This document shows, one piece after another, positions 27,280-38,440 of a stretch of DNA of 64,000 bases (within the stretch, counting starts at the first letter, position 1; every line of letters begins with the position of its first letter). The stretch spans positions 8,894,060 through 8,958,059 of the forward strand of contig NC_085006.1 in the NCBI RefSeq assembly GCF_963854185.1, written 5' to 3'. The notes beneath the pieces are model-generated. The model had not been told where the DNA came from. It was given only the letters and a program-made list of their open reading frames with translations, and did no database searches. The position numbers and the translations under genes are program-made. The DNA is from Sardina pilchardus. Its lineage: Eukaryota; Chordata; Actinopteri; Clupeiformes; Clupeidae.

Positions 27280-30200
27280 CTGTAAGTCAAGAAAACAATT
27301 AGTTATCTGAAGTGAACCATCATCAATATTGTCCTAACATAATGCGAATAGATAATCTTTTTATGGATTTCCATAAAAAGCAACTTCCCAAAATAGCAAC
27401 AGCAAATGCTGAACTTTGTGTGCTGAATAATATGTAACACACACACACACACACACACTCACACACACAAGCACAAGGAGATAGATAGAGACAGATCACT
27501 ACTTAATCAATCCCCTAGGGGAAACTGTGGTGTTGCAGCAGCAATTTACTTAGATAGATCACAACAAATCCATAGTTTTACACAAACAGACGTGAGGTAT
27601 AGTGTATATCATGAATATATGATGTACCATCCTTTACCTTGAGCAGCACCACCAGCAGTGCAATTAGCAGGGCTAGCGCCACCATGGTGGCCAGCACAGC
27701 CCAGACGCAGGTGAACCGAGCACAGCTGCAGAGGCGAGTTAACATGAAGAACTTGGCCCTCTTCAGCTGAGCGGTGTTCTGGGGCGGGTAGCGCACCTGG
27801 TTCATGCCCTCCATGGCCAGGGCTTTGATGAGACAGGACCTGTGGTGACTAAGACGGTCGAAGGTGTGCTTGCCGTGGTAGCCACCCATCCCACTGTTTC
27901 CTACGCGGTGGAGGAGGAGAGAGGCAGAGAACAGGGAGGAGGACAAAGCTCACTACTTGTTTTTTCTTTTTACTTTCTTAAAGTCTGTTAGTCCTACACA
28001 TTTACTTCCAGTCAGAGTAGGAAATGTGGATTAGGAAAACTAAAACAGACATGGCTACAACAAAGTGCCAAGGAAATAATGAGACGGTTTACTTGTACCG
28101 GAAAGAGTTTATAGCGACTTTATATTTATTGTGAGCTACCATGTTCTGAAATGCTTAGTCTGCAAGCTATTCAAAATAGATGGCAAAAACAACAAAAATG
28201 GCTCCAGCCACATCTCAGCCCAAACTTGATGACTGGCCAGAGGCACAGTATGCTGAGACCAGAGCTCCTGAGTGCAAATACTGCTCTGCGTTCAAACAGT
28301 ACAGAACAGGGGAGCTGTGAAATTGGAATGGCCTTGTAGATGACAAAAAAAACCAAAACACAACTGTCACCAACTACATAGCTATTTTTACATCGAAATC
28401 CAAATAAATGGGGAATACAACACACATGAATGAGTTTTCAATAGTTTTGAGATTGTCTTGAAACCCTGTGATGCACATTGCCAAGCATAGGACCATCACA
28501 AACTAATGCACAGGTCATCATAATTTATCAGAAAATACAAATATGCCTTGAGTTTTGCTGATAGAAAAAAACCTGGTTAACACTATGGAATATGGAACAA
28601 TATGCAAACAACAATGTCATCAGTGTACTGTCTATGCGGACATCTCCTCAGTGTAAGTCTACTGCTTGCTTAAGATTTGCAAACCTTACCGACACCACCA
28701 AAGGGAAGGGAGTTGATTGTATAATGCATGATGACATCATTAACAGTCACTCCACCACTGGACGTCTCAGACAGCATTCGCTTTATCACCTGAAAAAAAG
28801 ACAAAAGGTAGAACTGCTGTGACACTGTTCATTGATATCTCTTACTTATCCAGTTTGGCTGACACAGCTGAGATTGCGAAGGAGTCTGGGGTCACTGCCT
28901 TCACTTCCGATTTCCAAAGTGTGCAGCCAGCAGTTAAATTAAATTTAAATTGCTCCATGAAACTATTACCAGATCTTCTCTGAGGTACAGCACTGACTAA
29001 AAGGTCTCTAATGTACAGTAAAGACCATTACTGTGCGCTTCTTAATTTCCGAAGAAAAGCTATATGACATGCCGTTTTGATGAATGGTGCATTGTCACTT
29101 TAAGAGCACTGAGTCTTTATATGCTCATGAGGCCTTTTTGCCAGCGCTTGTTTACAAGCCTTGTCTGTTTGAGCTACACTGACAGCCCAATATTAACAAT
29201 AATATGCACAATATTAAGTTGTTGTAAGCAGCCTTCATTGCTTTGGAAAAGTAAGTGTGTAATGACATGTTGCTTCAAACTAATTATTGAAGACTGACCA
29301 ATTCCATTCTACAGAAGGCAAAGTAGTAGACTAGTCTTTAAATTTGTGTCCATGTTCCAAATCACATCGATTGCAACCAATGTTAAAGAGCCCTCTCACC
29401 AATCTGAGTTTAAAAATGGTCAGTCGTGGGAACCAGATAACCTTGCAAATCATAACCTCCTGTAGCCTCGTCTTTGTTGCCTTCATGATTTCCTTTAGCT
29501 TATCATACTAAAAAGGAGATAGACAATGGCAAGCCAGCTAGAATCTGCCACTCTCTTTGCCTCTCTCCTGTGCACGCAAGATGTTCCCAATTAAATGGAG
29601 CAAGGATTTGATTCAGACATTGAATGTAACGTGGTGTTGGTGCATTTTAACGTTGTAAACATTATCAAGGAACTAGGCAGTTTGCAGTAAAGGCTACTGT
29701 GTATTGAGTAAATGTGGGTGCCCCCTTTGTTCTTTGGTGCCCTACGCACAATACATGATGTGCGTGGTGGGAGCAGTGGCACCGTTTCTCCTCTTATCAG
29801 CTGACTGAGACCAAAGGCCACTGACGGCGGCTTTGGATTTTTGTCACAATGTATGAGCAAGAAGTATTAGTAGGACATGTGGCCTAGTAATAAACACTTT
29901 TTAAAATGACTATCCATGACTGTCTTTCTCATATTAATAATATATAATATATTAATATATATTCCCAAGAAGCAACACACCCTGTGGTACTTTGGAATGA
30001 GCTCTTAGGAACATTGGGGATTCCCAAGAGGCAACACACAACGACACTTTGGGCTTAGTACCTTCTTATCCTGTGAGAAGACATATAGAGCCAAGGGCTT
30101 CTCCCGGTCGTTGATGAAGCGAATGGCCTCGTCCACGCCATTGATGGAGACGATGGGCAGGACAGGCCCAAAGATCTCCTCCTGCATGAGCCTGGCATGG

Positions 30201-33200
30201 GGGGACACATCACGCAAGATAGTGGGGGCTGAGGAGGACAAAAGAGGAGGATGTCAGACTAAGAATAAAAAACAGCCATCTCTGTTTGAAACAATAATGA
30301 AAGCCTCACTCTACCGACTAGATCCTCATAGCAGATATCTACATCAATGTAATAAACTTGCTTTAGAAGCACAATGGCTTTGACCACTGGATCAATAGAT
30401 TTGTTCTATTTCTTAAGATAACTTTCTCCAGGGTGCACATATTTTTCAAGGACGTTTAAACTTATCTTCCTGTTATGTATGTGTGCCTCTGTCCTGGCAA
30501 ATTCTAATCAGAGCATGTTAGTTTTTATTGTGCCAGAGAATATCACATGGAATTGATTTTCCGTGCTGATAAGCATGTACCATATTATGACTGTCATATA
30601 CAGTACATCGTATAAAGACACCTTATTATCTGCCCGAGACTCCCAACTGTATGTGCCTTTTTAATTCCTTTACAGTTGGGATTGCTGGATAATTTTTTTT
30701 TTTTTTTTAAAGATTATTTTTTTGGGCTTTTTATGCCTTTAATGGACAGGACAGTAGAGAGAATGACAGGAAGTGAGTGGGAGAGAGAGTCGGGGTGGGA
30801 TCCGGAAAGGACCACGGGGCGGGAATCGAACCCGGGTCGCCGGCGCACGGCGCAGGTGCCCCAGCCAGCCGCGCCACTGCCGGGGCCGGGATTGCTGGAT
30901 AATTGCTACCAAGTCGAATACAAATGTTACTCATACTCAACGTGTTATTTCAACTTCCTTACCAATGTAACATTCTTCTCTATCATTCTTCCCACCCACA
31001 GTCACAGAGCTGCCTTCCAGGAGAGCCATGACACGATCAAAATGGTGCTGGTTAATGATGCGACCATAGTCTGGTGAGGTTTTAGGGTCTTCACCGTAGA
31101 ACTCCTGCAATTACATTGGCATACATATGGAACATCTGCTGAAGACTACACTCATGACAACATCAAACACTTTAATTCACCTGTAGTTATGGACAGTGGA
31201 CACTAACCCGCAATGTCCGCTGAATCTCTTCAACAACTCGTTCTTGGATGCCAGGCTCACACAGGATGTAGTCAGGTGCAATGCAAGTCTGACCACAATT
31301 AGCAAACTTTCCCCAAGTGATGCGACTGACGAAAGAAATCAGTACATCAGATTAAAAAAAATTCAAGACATCACAGTGGCTTCATATTGGAATAGATTGT
31401 GTGTTTGTGAAGGTTGGAGAATTTACAAGAAATTGATGGGCATGCTATATTGAAACAAACAAGAAAATGAAACCTGGCATATTCCAGTCAAAAGTCAGCA
31501 CTCTAAATGTGCAGTTCCTAAAACAGCAAAATGACTAGCAATTAGTCATCACAAGTCTTACCGACAGGCAATGCTGAGGTCACAGTCTTTGTCGATGTAA
31601 CAGGGGCTCTTCCCTCCCAGCTCCAGGGTGACGGGGGTGAGGTGGCGAGCGGCCGCCTCCATCACCAGCTTCCCCACAGTGCTGTTCCCCGTGTAGAAGA
31701 TGTGGTCGAACCGCTGCCCAAGCAGCTCCTGGGTCTCAGGGACGCCTCCCAACACCACGGGATACATCTCCTAAAAATGTTAAAAAACAGAAGAAAATAT
31801 TATATATAATATAATATTCTTTATATATAACACCCCTAAATGTTCATTTGTGCAGCTCACCGAATGGTTACTGGTCTTCAACGATCTTCTATAGCAAGTT
31901 TAGCAGCGAATTACAGCTTCTGTCATCTTTTATCAGGGATTTTCGAAATCCCGGAAATACTTTTTCAGATACCTCACAACCGTGGGTGCCTAATATAACA
32001 CAACAGAATTTGAATTTCCCTGCGAAACTTGCTATAGAAGATCGTTGAAGACCAGTAACCACTCAGTGAGCTGCACATTTTTTAAAAACGAACGTTTAGG
32101 GGTGTTTTAAGGACAGAATAGTCCATGAACAAAGCGAGCAATGTTAAAGCCATACAGAGCTCCATTCTAAAGCTGCCAAATTCCACAAACAGGCTCAATC
32201 GTCGAGATTTCGGTGTCAAACACTCGTTTTCATGCTAGTGTAAAATACGGAACTATTCCTTTAAAGTCTAATATGATAATAATATAATGAATGAATAGAA
32301 TGTCTTTGGAATGGGCCCAATGAACTAACTATTTGCCATGCATACTGTAGTACTTGTAGGAAACAAGTCAGTACATGTCCCAGTATTTTTAAAGACCAAA
32401 CACTGCAGCAACTCCTGGAGACGAGCAACAGTATGAAAAGAGTGGCGGTAAGGTCACTACCACTGGCACCGCCACACACAGAGCCAAGATGAAAAATAAA
32501 AGCCACTAAAAAACACTAATTACAGAGGAATAGAAATACAAGGGAGTGAACCTGGTCCAAATACTGAGGGAGCAGTTCCTTGAGGAGACTGGCAGAGTGC
32601 TTGCTCAGCTCAGAGGGCTTCACCACAGCAGCATTTCCTGCCCAGCAAGAATGAAACAGAAAGGCAGAAGAGACAGAAAATAGAGGAAAGAAAAACAGAA
32701 GAGAAATAAACAGCAAATGGAAGTGAGAAACAACATCAAAACAGATGACCATAAATAACATTACTGGAATCAGAGGACAGGATTCTTATATTTAGTAGTT
32801 TATGTCCAGATGTTTTTGTTATGTGTTCTTCTACATATGAGATGACTGTTTGCATTTATTTCTGCTAATGTACTGTAACGGAATACACTGTAAAAAAATA
32901 AAGGTCCTTAAATGGTTTTTCATTTTTCATTGTTGGTATGGTTCCATAAAGAACCATGACTTTGTGTTGAACCTTTACTTTAAGTGAAACGTTCTTTACA
33001 TTGGAAATAGTTCTTCAGAAAGACTATTTTTTATATCTATTTGCCTTTTCTTAAATAATTCTTCAAAGAACTATCTTTGAAGCCCTGCAAAGGTTCTTCT
33101 ATGCCATCACTCTGAAGAACCATTATTTTGCGTATCTGTGTCAATGTGTTTAGAGATAAGGGTGAACATTACGGTTTTGCACTGTTTCACTGTTCTGCAT

Positions 33201-34179
33201 GGGTGCATCCCTTGCATCAGTAGCTATCTGCTCTAGGTTGCCAAATTGGCACTAATCAGGGTCTGATTCAGTGAAGTCCACAAATGGGATGACCAACGCC
33301 ATCTCCCGTCAGCTTGGAAGAATATATTTCAACCCTGACTATTGTATGAAATGAAACTCTGCTGTGTTTTTCCAATCATTGCCTGACTGGGTCTTCATTT
33401 ATCTGTGGCATCAAAATGACTACCAATGGGGAATATTCCAATATGCCAGTCAGCATTCAGTCAGGCGCTTTTTTAAAGACTAGAGACTAAAGCGGTTTAG
33501 CGAGTGGTTGGTACCGGCAGCGATGGCTCCGATGAGAGGCTGCAGCGTGAGGGCCCACGGGTAATTCCAGGCTCCGATGATGAGCACCACGCCCAGCGGC
33601 TCTGCTTGCGTGTACACCTGGTCCGACAGTGTGAGGAGGTTCTTCTTGGCCGGACGCGGGGCGGCCCAGTCTGCCAGACTGCTCTCTGCCAACTTGATGT
33701 CATTTTCCAGCCCAATTAGTTCGAACAGAGGAGTGTCAAACTGGCTCTTTGTGCGAGAAGAACACCCAGGTTTATTCAGTTTAATGATTGCTCCAGTTAC
33801 ACATTGTGTCAGTTAGACATTAGAAGCTGAGATCTGCAAATAAATACTAAAGCTACTGACCACAGACTAGATAAGAATGACATTTCATAAACATTTGAAA
33901 CATTAAAACAGTCAGGCTACTACAGTAATATATTCCTTCCAAAAGTCGAATTGTGCATTTTTAGATGGATAAACGAGGTCGTATCAATATTAACTGGTTG
34001 ATTAGATCTAAGATAAGGCTTACTCGATGAATATCCTGTTTGAGAGCAGCAGCTATCTCCGACTCCTTCTCTGTGATGAGCCTATGCAGGCTTCGGAGTT
34101 GCTGAAGCCTGAACTGCAGGGGTCGCGACCTGCCTGAGAGGAAGGCCTTCCTGGCACTGTCCACTGCCTGCTTCTCCAT
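27265..34179 (-). CDS. aldh3a2: Membrane-anchored aldehyde dehydrogenase, ALDH3A2-like (tandem copy A), ten coding exons
   Basis: Family role: NAD-dependent oxidation of long-chain fatty aldehydes to acids by a C-terminally anchored enzyme on ER or peroxisome membranes. Coding exons, in transcript order on the minus strand: 34179-34024, 33746-33515, 32637-32552, 31770-31562, 31325-31208, 31104-30963, 30228-30062, 28789-28690, 27900-27638, 27279-27265. All junctions are GT-AG and keep frame, giving 495 codons (human FALDH has 485). The start is the ATG opening MEKQAVDSARKAF, which aligns with the human N-terminus. Visible catalytic residues are Asn113 in GAWNYP, Glu208 in TLELGGKSP and Cys242 in NCGQTCIAPDY; EEIFGP, REKPLALYVFS and LPFGGVGNSG follow. 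The C-terminus carries a strong hydrophobic segment (about residues 468-491) and a four-residue tail, DTPE. Copy B lies directly upstream on the same strand. ALDH3A2 versus another ALDH3 subfamily was judged by eye; the membrane anchor favours ALDH3A2. Confidence 0.93.
27437..27469. repeat. (CA)n microsatellite in aldh3a2 copy A intron 9
   Basis: About 33 bp with one TC interruption. Confidence 0.9.
27638..27900 (-). CDS. aldh3a2: aldh3a2 copy A coding exon 9 (membrane anchor)
   Basis: 263 bp encoding GNSGMGGYHGKHTFDRLSHH, the MNQVRYPPQ stretch and then a basic/Cys region followed by roughly 24 mostly hydrophobic residues (CVWAVLATMVALALLIALLV). That is a typical tail anchor. It is 24 bp longer than copy B exon 9, the difference lying in the anchor. 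Confidence 0.92.
28690..28789 (-). CDS. aldh3a2: aldh3a2 copy A coding exon 8
   Basis: 100 bp encoding SETSSGGVTVNDVIMHYT and LPFGGVG. The acceptor has a strong polypyrimidine run (ctttttttcag). Confidence 0.92.
29961..30058. repeat. Local tandem duplication beside aldh3a2 copy A exon 7 donor
   Basis: ATTCCCAAG..GCAACACAC..ACTTTGG occurs twice, offset by 59 bases. The second copy ends almost at the splice donor (30061-30060). Confidence 0.7.
30062..30228 (-). CDS. aldh3a2: aldh3a2 copy A coding exon 7
   Basis: 167 bp with MQEEIFGPVLPI (the Glu that contacts the cofactor ribose) and REKPLALYVFS. Donor AAG|gtacta. Confidence 0.93.
30695..30887 (-). mobile_element. tRNA-derived SINE with 17-bp target duplication
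   Basis: On the minus strand it begins with a GGCGCGGCTGGCTGGGGCAC-like A-box region and an RNA polymerase III B box (GGGTTCGATTCC). A unique body and an A-rich tail follow. Exact 17-bp direct repeats (GGGATTGCTGGATAATT) flank it at 30678-30694 and 30888-30904. It lies in aldh3a2 copy A intron 6, in the same orientation as the gene. Confidence 0.85.
30963..31104 (-). CDS. aldh3a2: aldh3a2 copy A coding exon 6
   Basis: 142 bp beginning EFYGEDPKTSPDYGRIIN, typical of the ALDH3 family. Acceptor attgcag, donor ATTG|gtaagg. Confidence 0.92.
31208..31325 (-). CDS. aldh3a2: aldh3a2 copy A coding exon 5
   Basis: 118 bp carrying the nucleophile Cys242 in RITWGKFANCGQTCIAPDY. Acceptor cgtcag, donor CGG|gttagt. 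About 69% identical to copy B exon 5 at the DNA level (36 differences counted). Confidence 0.92.
31562..31770 (-). CDS. aldh3a2: aldh3a2 copy A coding exon 4
   Basis: 209 bp encoding residues 159-228, with FDHIFYTGN and the general-base Glu208 in TLELGGKSPCY. It differs from copy B exon 4 at only three positions, all synonymous, while the surrounding introns are unrelated (see findings). Confidence 0.94.
31829..32107. mobile_element. Foldback/MITE with about 70-bp inverted arms in aldh3a2 copy A intron 3
   Basis: The left arm (31829-31901) and right arm (32024-32107) are near-perfect inverse complements. Examples are ACACCCCTAAA versus TTTAGGGGTGT, and TTCTATAGCAAGTTT versus AAACTTGCTATAGAA. 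The loop is about 120 bases. It lies between coding exons 3 and 4 and would form a long hairpin in the pre-mRNA. Confidence 0.75.
32552..32637 (-). CDS. aldh3a2: aldh3a2 copy A coding exon 3
   Basis: 86 bp encoding the KPSE cofactor-site motif and LPQYLDQ. Acceptor gggcag, donor CAG|gttcac. The same length as copy B exon 3 but many substitutions. Confidence 0.9.
32885..33143. mobile_element. Teleost MITE of the GGTTCTT/AAGAACC type
   Basis: Begins ACACTGTAAAAAAATAAAGG and is made of repeated AAGAACC/GGTTCTT blocks, a layout very common in fish genomes. It lies in aldh3a2 copy A intron 2. Confidence 0.6.
33515..33746 (-). CDS. aldh3a2: aldh3a2 copy A coding exon 2
   Basis: Encodes residues 53-130 with LADWAAPRPAKKNLLT and EPLGVVLIIGAWNYPW, which holds the oxyanion-stabilising Asn113. 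232 bp, starts phase 0 and ends phase 1; copy B exon 2 has the same length. Confidence 0.92.
34024..34179 (-). CDS. aldh3a2: aldh3a2 copy A coding exon 1
   Basis: Encodes residues 1-52, including the GRSRPLQFRLQQL helix shared with human ALDH3A2. It ends CAT CGA before a gtaagc donor, phase 0. The exon continues upstream as 5' UTR to an acceptor at 34235-34236. Confidence 0.88.
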
Positions 34180-34234
34180 CAGTAAGTTGCGCTCCCACCC
34201 TCTTTTCACAACGGCAGAACAGCAACTTGGCTGG
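34180..34234 (-). other. aldh3a2 copy A 5' UTR, part contiguous with coding exon 1
   Basis: A pyrimidine-rich acceptor (ctcctcatttgttag) precedes position 34234, so the first coding exon probably begins here with 55 bases of 5' UTR before the ATG. Confidence 0.5.
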
Positions 34235-35165
34235 CTAACAAATGAGGAGATCTGGTAAAATGAGGGTAAGTGCCACAGTAAAGCTGTGCACAAACACAAA
34301 AAAAAAAAAATCATGATGCACAAAAAATATATGATGTGGTGTGGGGACAAGCATGAGATTAAACATATTATACAAATAAATAAACATTGTGTGAATGTAG
34401 GCTATCAATTAAAAAATCACCAAGACATTTTTATAGTTCATGTCTTATTATTTAGACATAACATCATAACTTTTGTTATGGTCATAGGCCTATAACGGGA
34501 TATTTTCTTGCTTTGTTGACATAAACATTAGCCTACTCACCAACAGCAGGACAAATTTGCATAGGACTAATATGGCAATAATAAACATTATCAATTAAAT
34601 TGCCATAGCCCTAATCTAAAAGCCTAATAAATAATAATAGCAATTGTTTGTATATCTTATGCAGAATATTATCAAGTTTGTATTATGCAGAAAAAGTGTT
34701 TAGTGTTTGTTTACGTTTCATAAAGATGTCAAGCTCGTTTCAGTTCGCATGCAGCGCGATGCAGCCCCCCAGCTGATATAGAGATAGCGTAGGCTAATGG
34801 CAAAATTTGTTTGCTGTAAGTATCTTAGTCAAAGGAATTATTGACGCAACTTTTTTTCTATTTAACCAGAGCATGCAGCCTAAACCAGTTAAAACGCGGT
34901 GTGGGCTGCAGTTGACTCAGCCCAAATAACGGCATTTACGAAGATCATCTTCCCGAAAGTGAAAGCCTCAACACATTTGAATACAGACAAAACCTCCGGA
35001 AACTCACATAGGCAACCATTTAGGTTACTATTTTGCCCAATACTAAGACTGAATCTTGCACCGTTAGCTGCAACAACAAGCAACTTATCAAGCCGGCTAT
35101 AAGCAAACATCTATAATAGTAGCCTATGGGGAACAAGCGAATCTTTGAATTCCTCGGGAACTTAC

Positions 35166-35290
35166 CCTCACAAGAGCTCGGCCCGTAGTAAAATAGCGAA
35201 AATGCAAGAGGTAGGCTACAGCCTTGTATGACCCTCGTTGTCCGAGGGCGGCGTATGAAAGACACGATGTATCAGCACCGGACGATTTGG
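35166..35290 (-). other. Probable noncoding first exon and promoter of aldh3a2 copy A
   Basis: A consensus donor TGAGG|gtaagt at 35166/35165 follows a CpG-containing stretch on the minus strand. It would splice to the acceptor before 34234. The upstream limit is a guess. No TATA box was recognised. Confidence 0.45.
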
Positions 35291-35719
35291 GATGGTACTG
35301 CAGACGTGATTCTCTGGTATTGAATTGCTGTAGGCCTAGTAATTACTACTCCAGACCAAACGTCTTTTAACTTCCATTGTTTACTAGAGTTATTTGAAAC
35401 AGCGAAATAAGGGTTTCAGAAACCACCCTATAATGCAAACAAGGTCACCCAAAATGCACTTAAGTTAACAAATCAAAACTGAATACCGTTGCAAAAAATA
35501 GCAACTCATTATAGCCTAATAGGCTACATTATTCTATTTTTTCTGTATATAATAATCCGATTATCTGATTACTACTTTTATTCATTGTTTCAATTGACAA
35601 TAGAATATCATGTTTTTACAGTACTAAATGTTTAAGTGACTTAAAAACTGGCTATGTATGCTTTTGTTGTAAGTGTAAGATAATGGAGCAAACACATATT
35701 ATTAAAGAACACAAATGTT

Positions 35720-35725
35720 TTTATT
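35720..35725 (-). terminator. Probable poly(A) signal of ALDH3 copy B
   Basis: AATAAA on the minus strand, followed within about 30 bases by a T/G-rich stretch (ttgtgttc, tgtgtttg). It would give a 3' UTR of about 0.7-1.2 kb depending on the terminal exon. Confidence 0.5.
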
Positions 35726-36399
35726 GTATTGAAATGATTTGACCAAAATAAATACAACGGAATTAATAAGGTTATTACATGTGAAATGATAACCACATTT
35801 ATGAATGTGCAATGTAGTAGGCTATATCTACATGTCCATGTAGACTCTAGAGAAATGTAGGCCTATGTAAATGAAAGTATAGGTTATTCATAACTATACT
35901 ATAATTGTTTCAAACAAAGCAACTTTGAAGCTAAACTGTTCATTATAGTATGTACACATATATTATATGTGTAATGCAGAATTACTGAACAAATATTTAT
36001 GACTGAATTATACAACCTGAATATGTATAGGGGCAGAGACTACAACCAATATATGACTTTCGCTGTTGCCGTCAAGGTGCAGGGTTATTACACCTTTGGT
36101 CGTAGGTTGGAGGGCATGTGTGATGACGGCTCTCTCGCCTTATCTTCCTGCCATATACTGACATCTTATTCTGTCCAAGGAAGACATGGTGATATCCACC
36201 GAAAAAACGGCAATCATTCGTCAGAATTCTGAGGCCTTATCTCAAGAACCTCTGAGAAAGGAAGAGACAGAATCAGACATTGTCATGAGATACTGCCAAT
36301 TAACCGGTTACAAACAAAAACACAGTTGAGAGCGCAGGCATACAGAATACATAGGTGATGTTTACAAAGGTAAGAGGTTATTTAAAACAAAAGCTCCAT

Positions 36400-36528
36400 T
36401 TAGTGTGGTGGCACTGTAGCATAGCGAGTAATTAAAGCTGGAAGATCATAGGCCTCTTTGTGCTTTGAATTCTTCAACAAGTAAATACATTGTTTGTGCG
36501 GAACAAAGGCATATCTGTTGGTGTTTTT
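36400..36528 (-). CDS. Candidate terminal exon of ALDH3 copy B (42-residue tail)
   Basis: After a pyrimidine-rich stretch ending gatccag, a phase-0 reading frame runs 42 codons (starting KNTNRYAFVPHKQ) to TAA. It is in frame with exon 9. A frame of this length can occur by chance (about 1 in 8), so support is modest. The tail would be mostly basic and polar. A rival acceptor lies at 37029-37030. Confidence 0.3.
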   Translation of the reverse strand, partial: KNTNRYAFVPHKQCIYLLKNSKHKEAYDLPALITRYATVPPH

Positions 36529-36947
36529 CTGGATCAGAACACCGGAGAAGGGAATCGGCAGCAGAGGAAAAGGGCTATTTAAATGTAAAAAAAAAAAAAA
36601 ACTATTTCAGAATTAAAAAAAGTGTCCCAAGCACATTTTGAAGAGGTATCACATTTTTTCGTCTAAAACTAACAAACTAGCTATCAGCCAATATATTGTC
36701 CTTGCGAACAACAGCACAGTTGGCTCTGGTAAAAGCTGTCAATGGTGATATATTTGGCAACATGGTTCCCCAAGTCTTGTTCATACATTTTCATTGAGTT
36801 TTGAAATCAGAGCACAAATCTACATGGTAAATAACTAGAGTGACTGGTGAAATGTAGACGGTTCCTAACATCACCATGAGCCATCAAAATGAATTTGAGG
36901 ATGAGACAGAAATAATACCTGCTTTACAAAAACAGACCTGAGTAAGA

Positions 36948-37028
36948 TTAATGGTGCCATGGATGAAACAAATGTAAAAAAAAAATAGTCCAGCACAATA
37001 TGAACTGAAATAATGAACTGATTCTAGG
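36948..37028 (-). CDS. Alternative candidate terminal exon of ALDH3 copy B (26-residue hydrophobic tail)
   Basis: A very good acceptor (ttctccacttgctagatttcag shortened here to its last 12 bases, ctagatttcag) precedes 37028, giving a 95-bp intron. Phase 0 reads PRISSLFQFILCWTIFFLH and stops at TAA 36950-36948. It would extend the anchor, but part of it is encoded by a poly(T) run, which lowers confidence. Confidence 0.3.
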   Translation of the reverse strand, partial: PRISSLFQFILCWTIFFLHLFHPWHH

Positions 37029-37123
37029 CTGAAATCTAGCAAGTGGAGAAAATCCTTTCAATCAAAGTTTAGAAGGCTGTTTCAGTTCACTTTAAACTTG
37101 TGCTACAGACAATGAAAGCTTAC

Positions 37124-37362
37124 CTGGACTACAAATGCTGCTAAAACTGCAAGCACAGCCACCTTAGCAAACTGCCGCCACCGGCCCAGGTTGACCTGCC
37201 TCAGGAGGAAAACCCGGGCCCACTGCAGCTTTTTAGTGGTGTGCGGCGGGTAGCGCATCTGATTCACCCCCTCCATATTCAGCTTCTTAATGAGACAGCT
37301 GCGAAGATGGCTCAGCTGATCAAAGGTATATTTGCCATGGTAGCATCCAATGCCACTGTTGC
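37124..37362 (-). CDS. ALDH3 copy B coding exon 9
   Basis: 239 bp encoding NSGIGCYHGKYTFDQLSH, GVNQMRYPPHTTKKL and a moderately hydrophobic end (AKVAVLAVLAAFVVQ). It ends in phase 0 at a strong donor CAG|gtaagc, so at least one more exon follows. Confidence 0.9.
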
Positions 37363-38398
37363 CTGAAACAGGATGGGTATAAATCGAGGAAGATCAACGC
37401 TGTGACAATAACAGTGTGTGAATAACACAAGGGGGACTCCTTACCGACACCCCCAAATGGTAAGTCACTGATGGTGTAGTGCACCAGACAGTCATTGGCC
37501 AACAGAGCCCCGCTTGATGTTTCTGAAATCATTCGTCTTATCAGCTAGAAGAGACAAAGAACAGTAGTCAGGTGAATCAAGTATAATAATAAACTTACAT
37601 ACAATGGAACTGGTATGAGCAGTATATGACTATAATAACATTAGTAAGGTGAAAGACAGGAAATAAAAGTGTGAATTTCATTGAGCACTATAACTATAAA
37701 GGTTAGGAGGATAAAGTCCTCCTGGGGAAAGTAATAACATAGTCCCCACTGAGGAAACGGTTACTATTTGATCTACTTCTTCTGTGTGTAAGGTCTACCT
37801 CAAACTAACTAGCCGAGAAAAACAACCTGTTTTTTTTTCATTGTTGCTGGCTTCATCCAACAAGAACTCAATAAAAAACAGTTTTATTGCTACCGGTATA
37901 TTACATTTTGGTCTCTAAATGAGCAATGGATTTTCCACTCCACCTTATCGTTGGAGGAGAAAACATAGAGGGCCAGAGGCTTCTCCCTCTGGTTGATGAA
38001 GGAGATGGCTTCCTCCATTCCGTCCACAGTAATGATGGGAAGCAGAGGCCCAAAGATCTCCTCCTGCATCACCTTGGAGTCTGCCGTCACCCCCTTCAAA
38101 ACTGTGGGCGCTGATGTGAAGGGAAAAACAAGGTCCCAATCAGATCCCCCTCACTCCACACAGACTGGTATCATAATCATAATCATAGGTATGTGTGGTT
38201 AGGCGAGGGAGGAGTGCGAGTACCGATGTAGCACTGGGATTCGTCAGTGTCCCCCCCCACGGCCACAGAGCTACCCTCCATCAGGGCCATCAGCCTCTTG
38301 AAGTGGCGCTGATTGATGATGCGTCCATAGTCCGTGCAAGTCTTTGGGTCATCCGTATAAAATTCCTGGCAACAGAAATCAGTCCATGAGAGCGAGTG

Positions 38399-38440
<42 letters not shown>

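Noticed and set aside
30815..30845. Possible tRNA gene (B-box sequence)
   Set aside because: The B box belongs to the SINE at 30695-30887; no cloverleaf or anticodon arm can be drawn.
35999..36232. 77-codon plus-strand frame
   Set aside because: Lies in the presumed 3' UTR of ALDH3 copy B; no known motif and no splice support.
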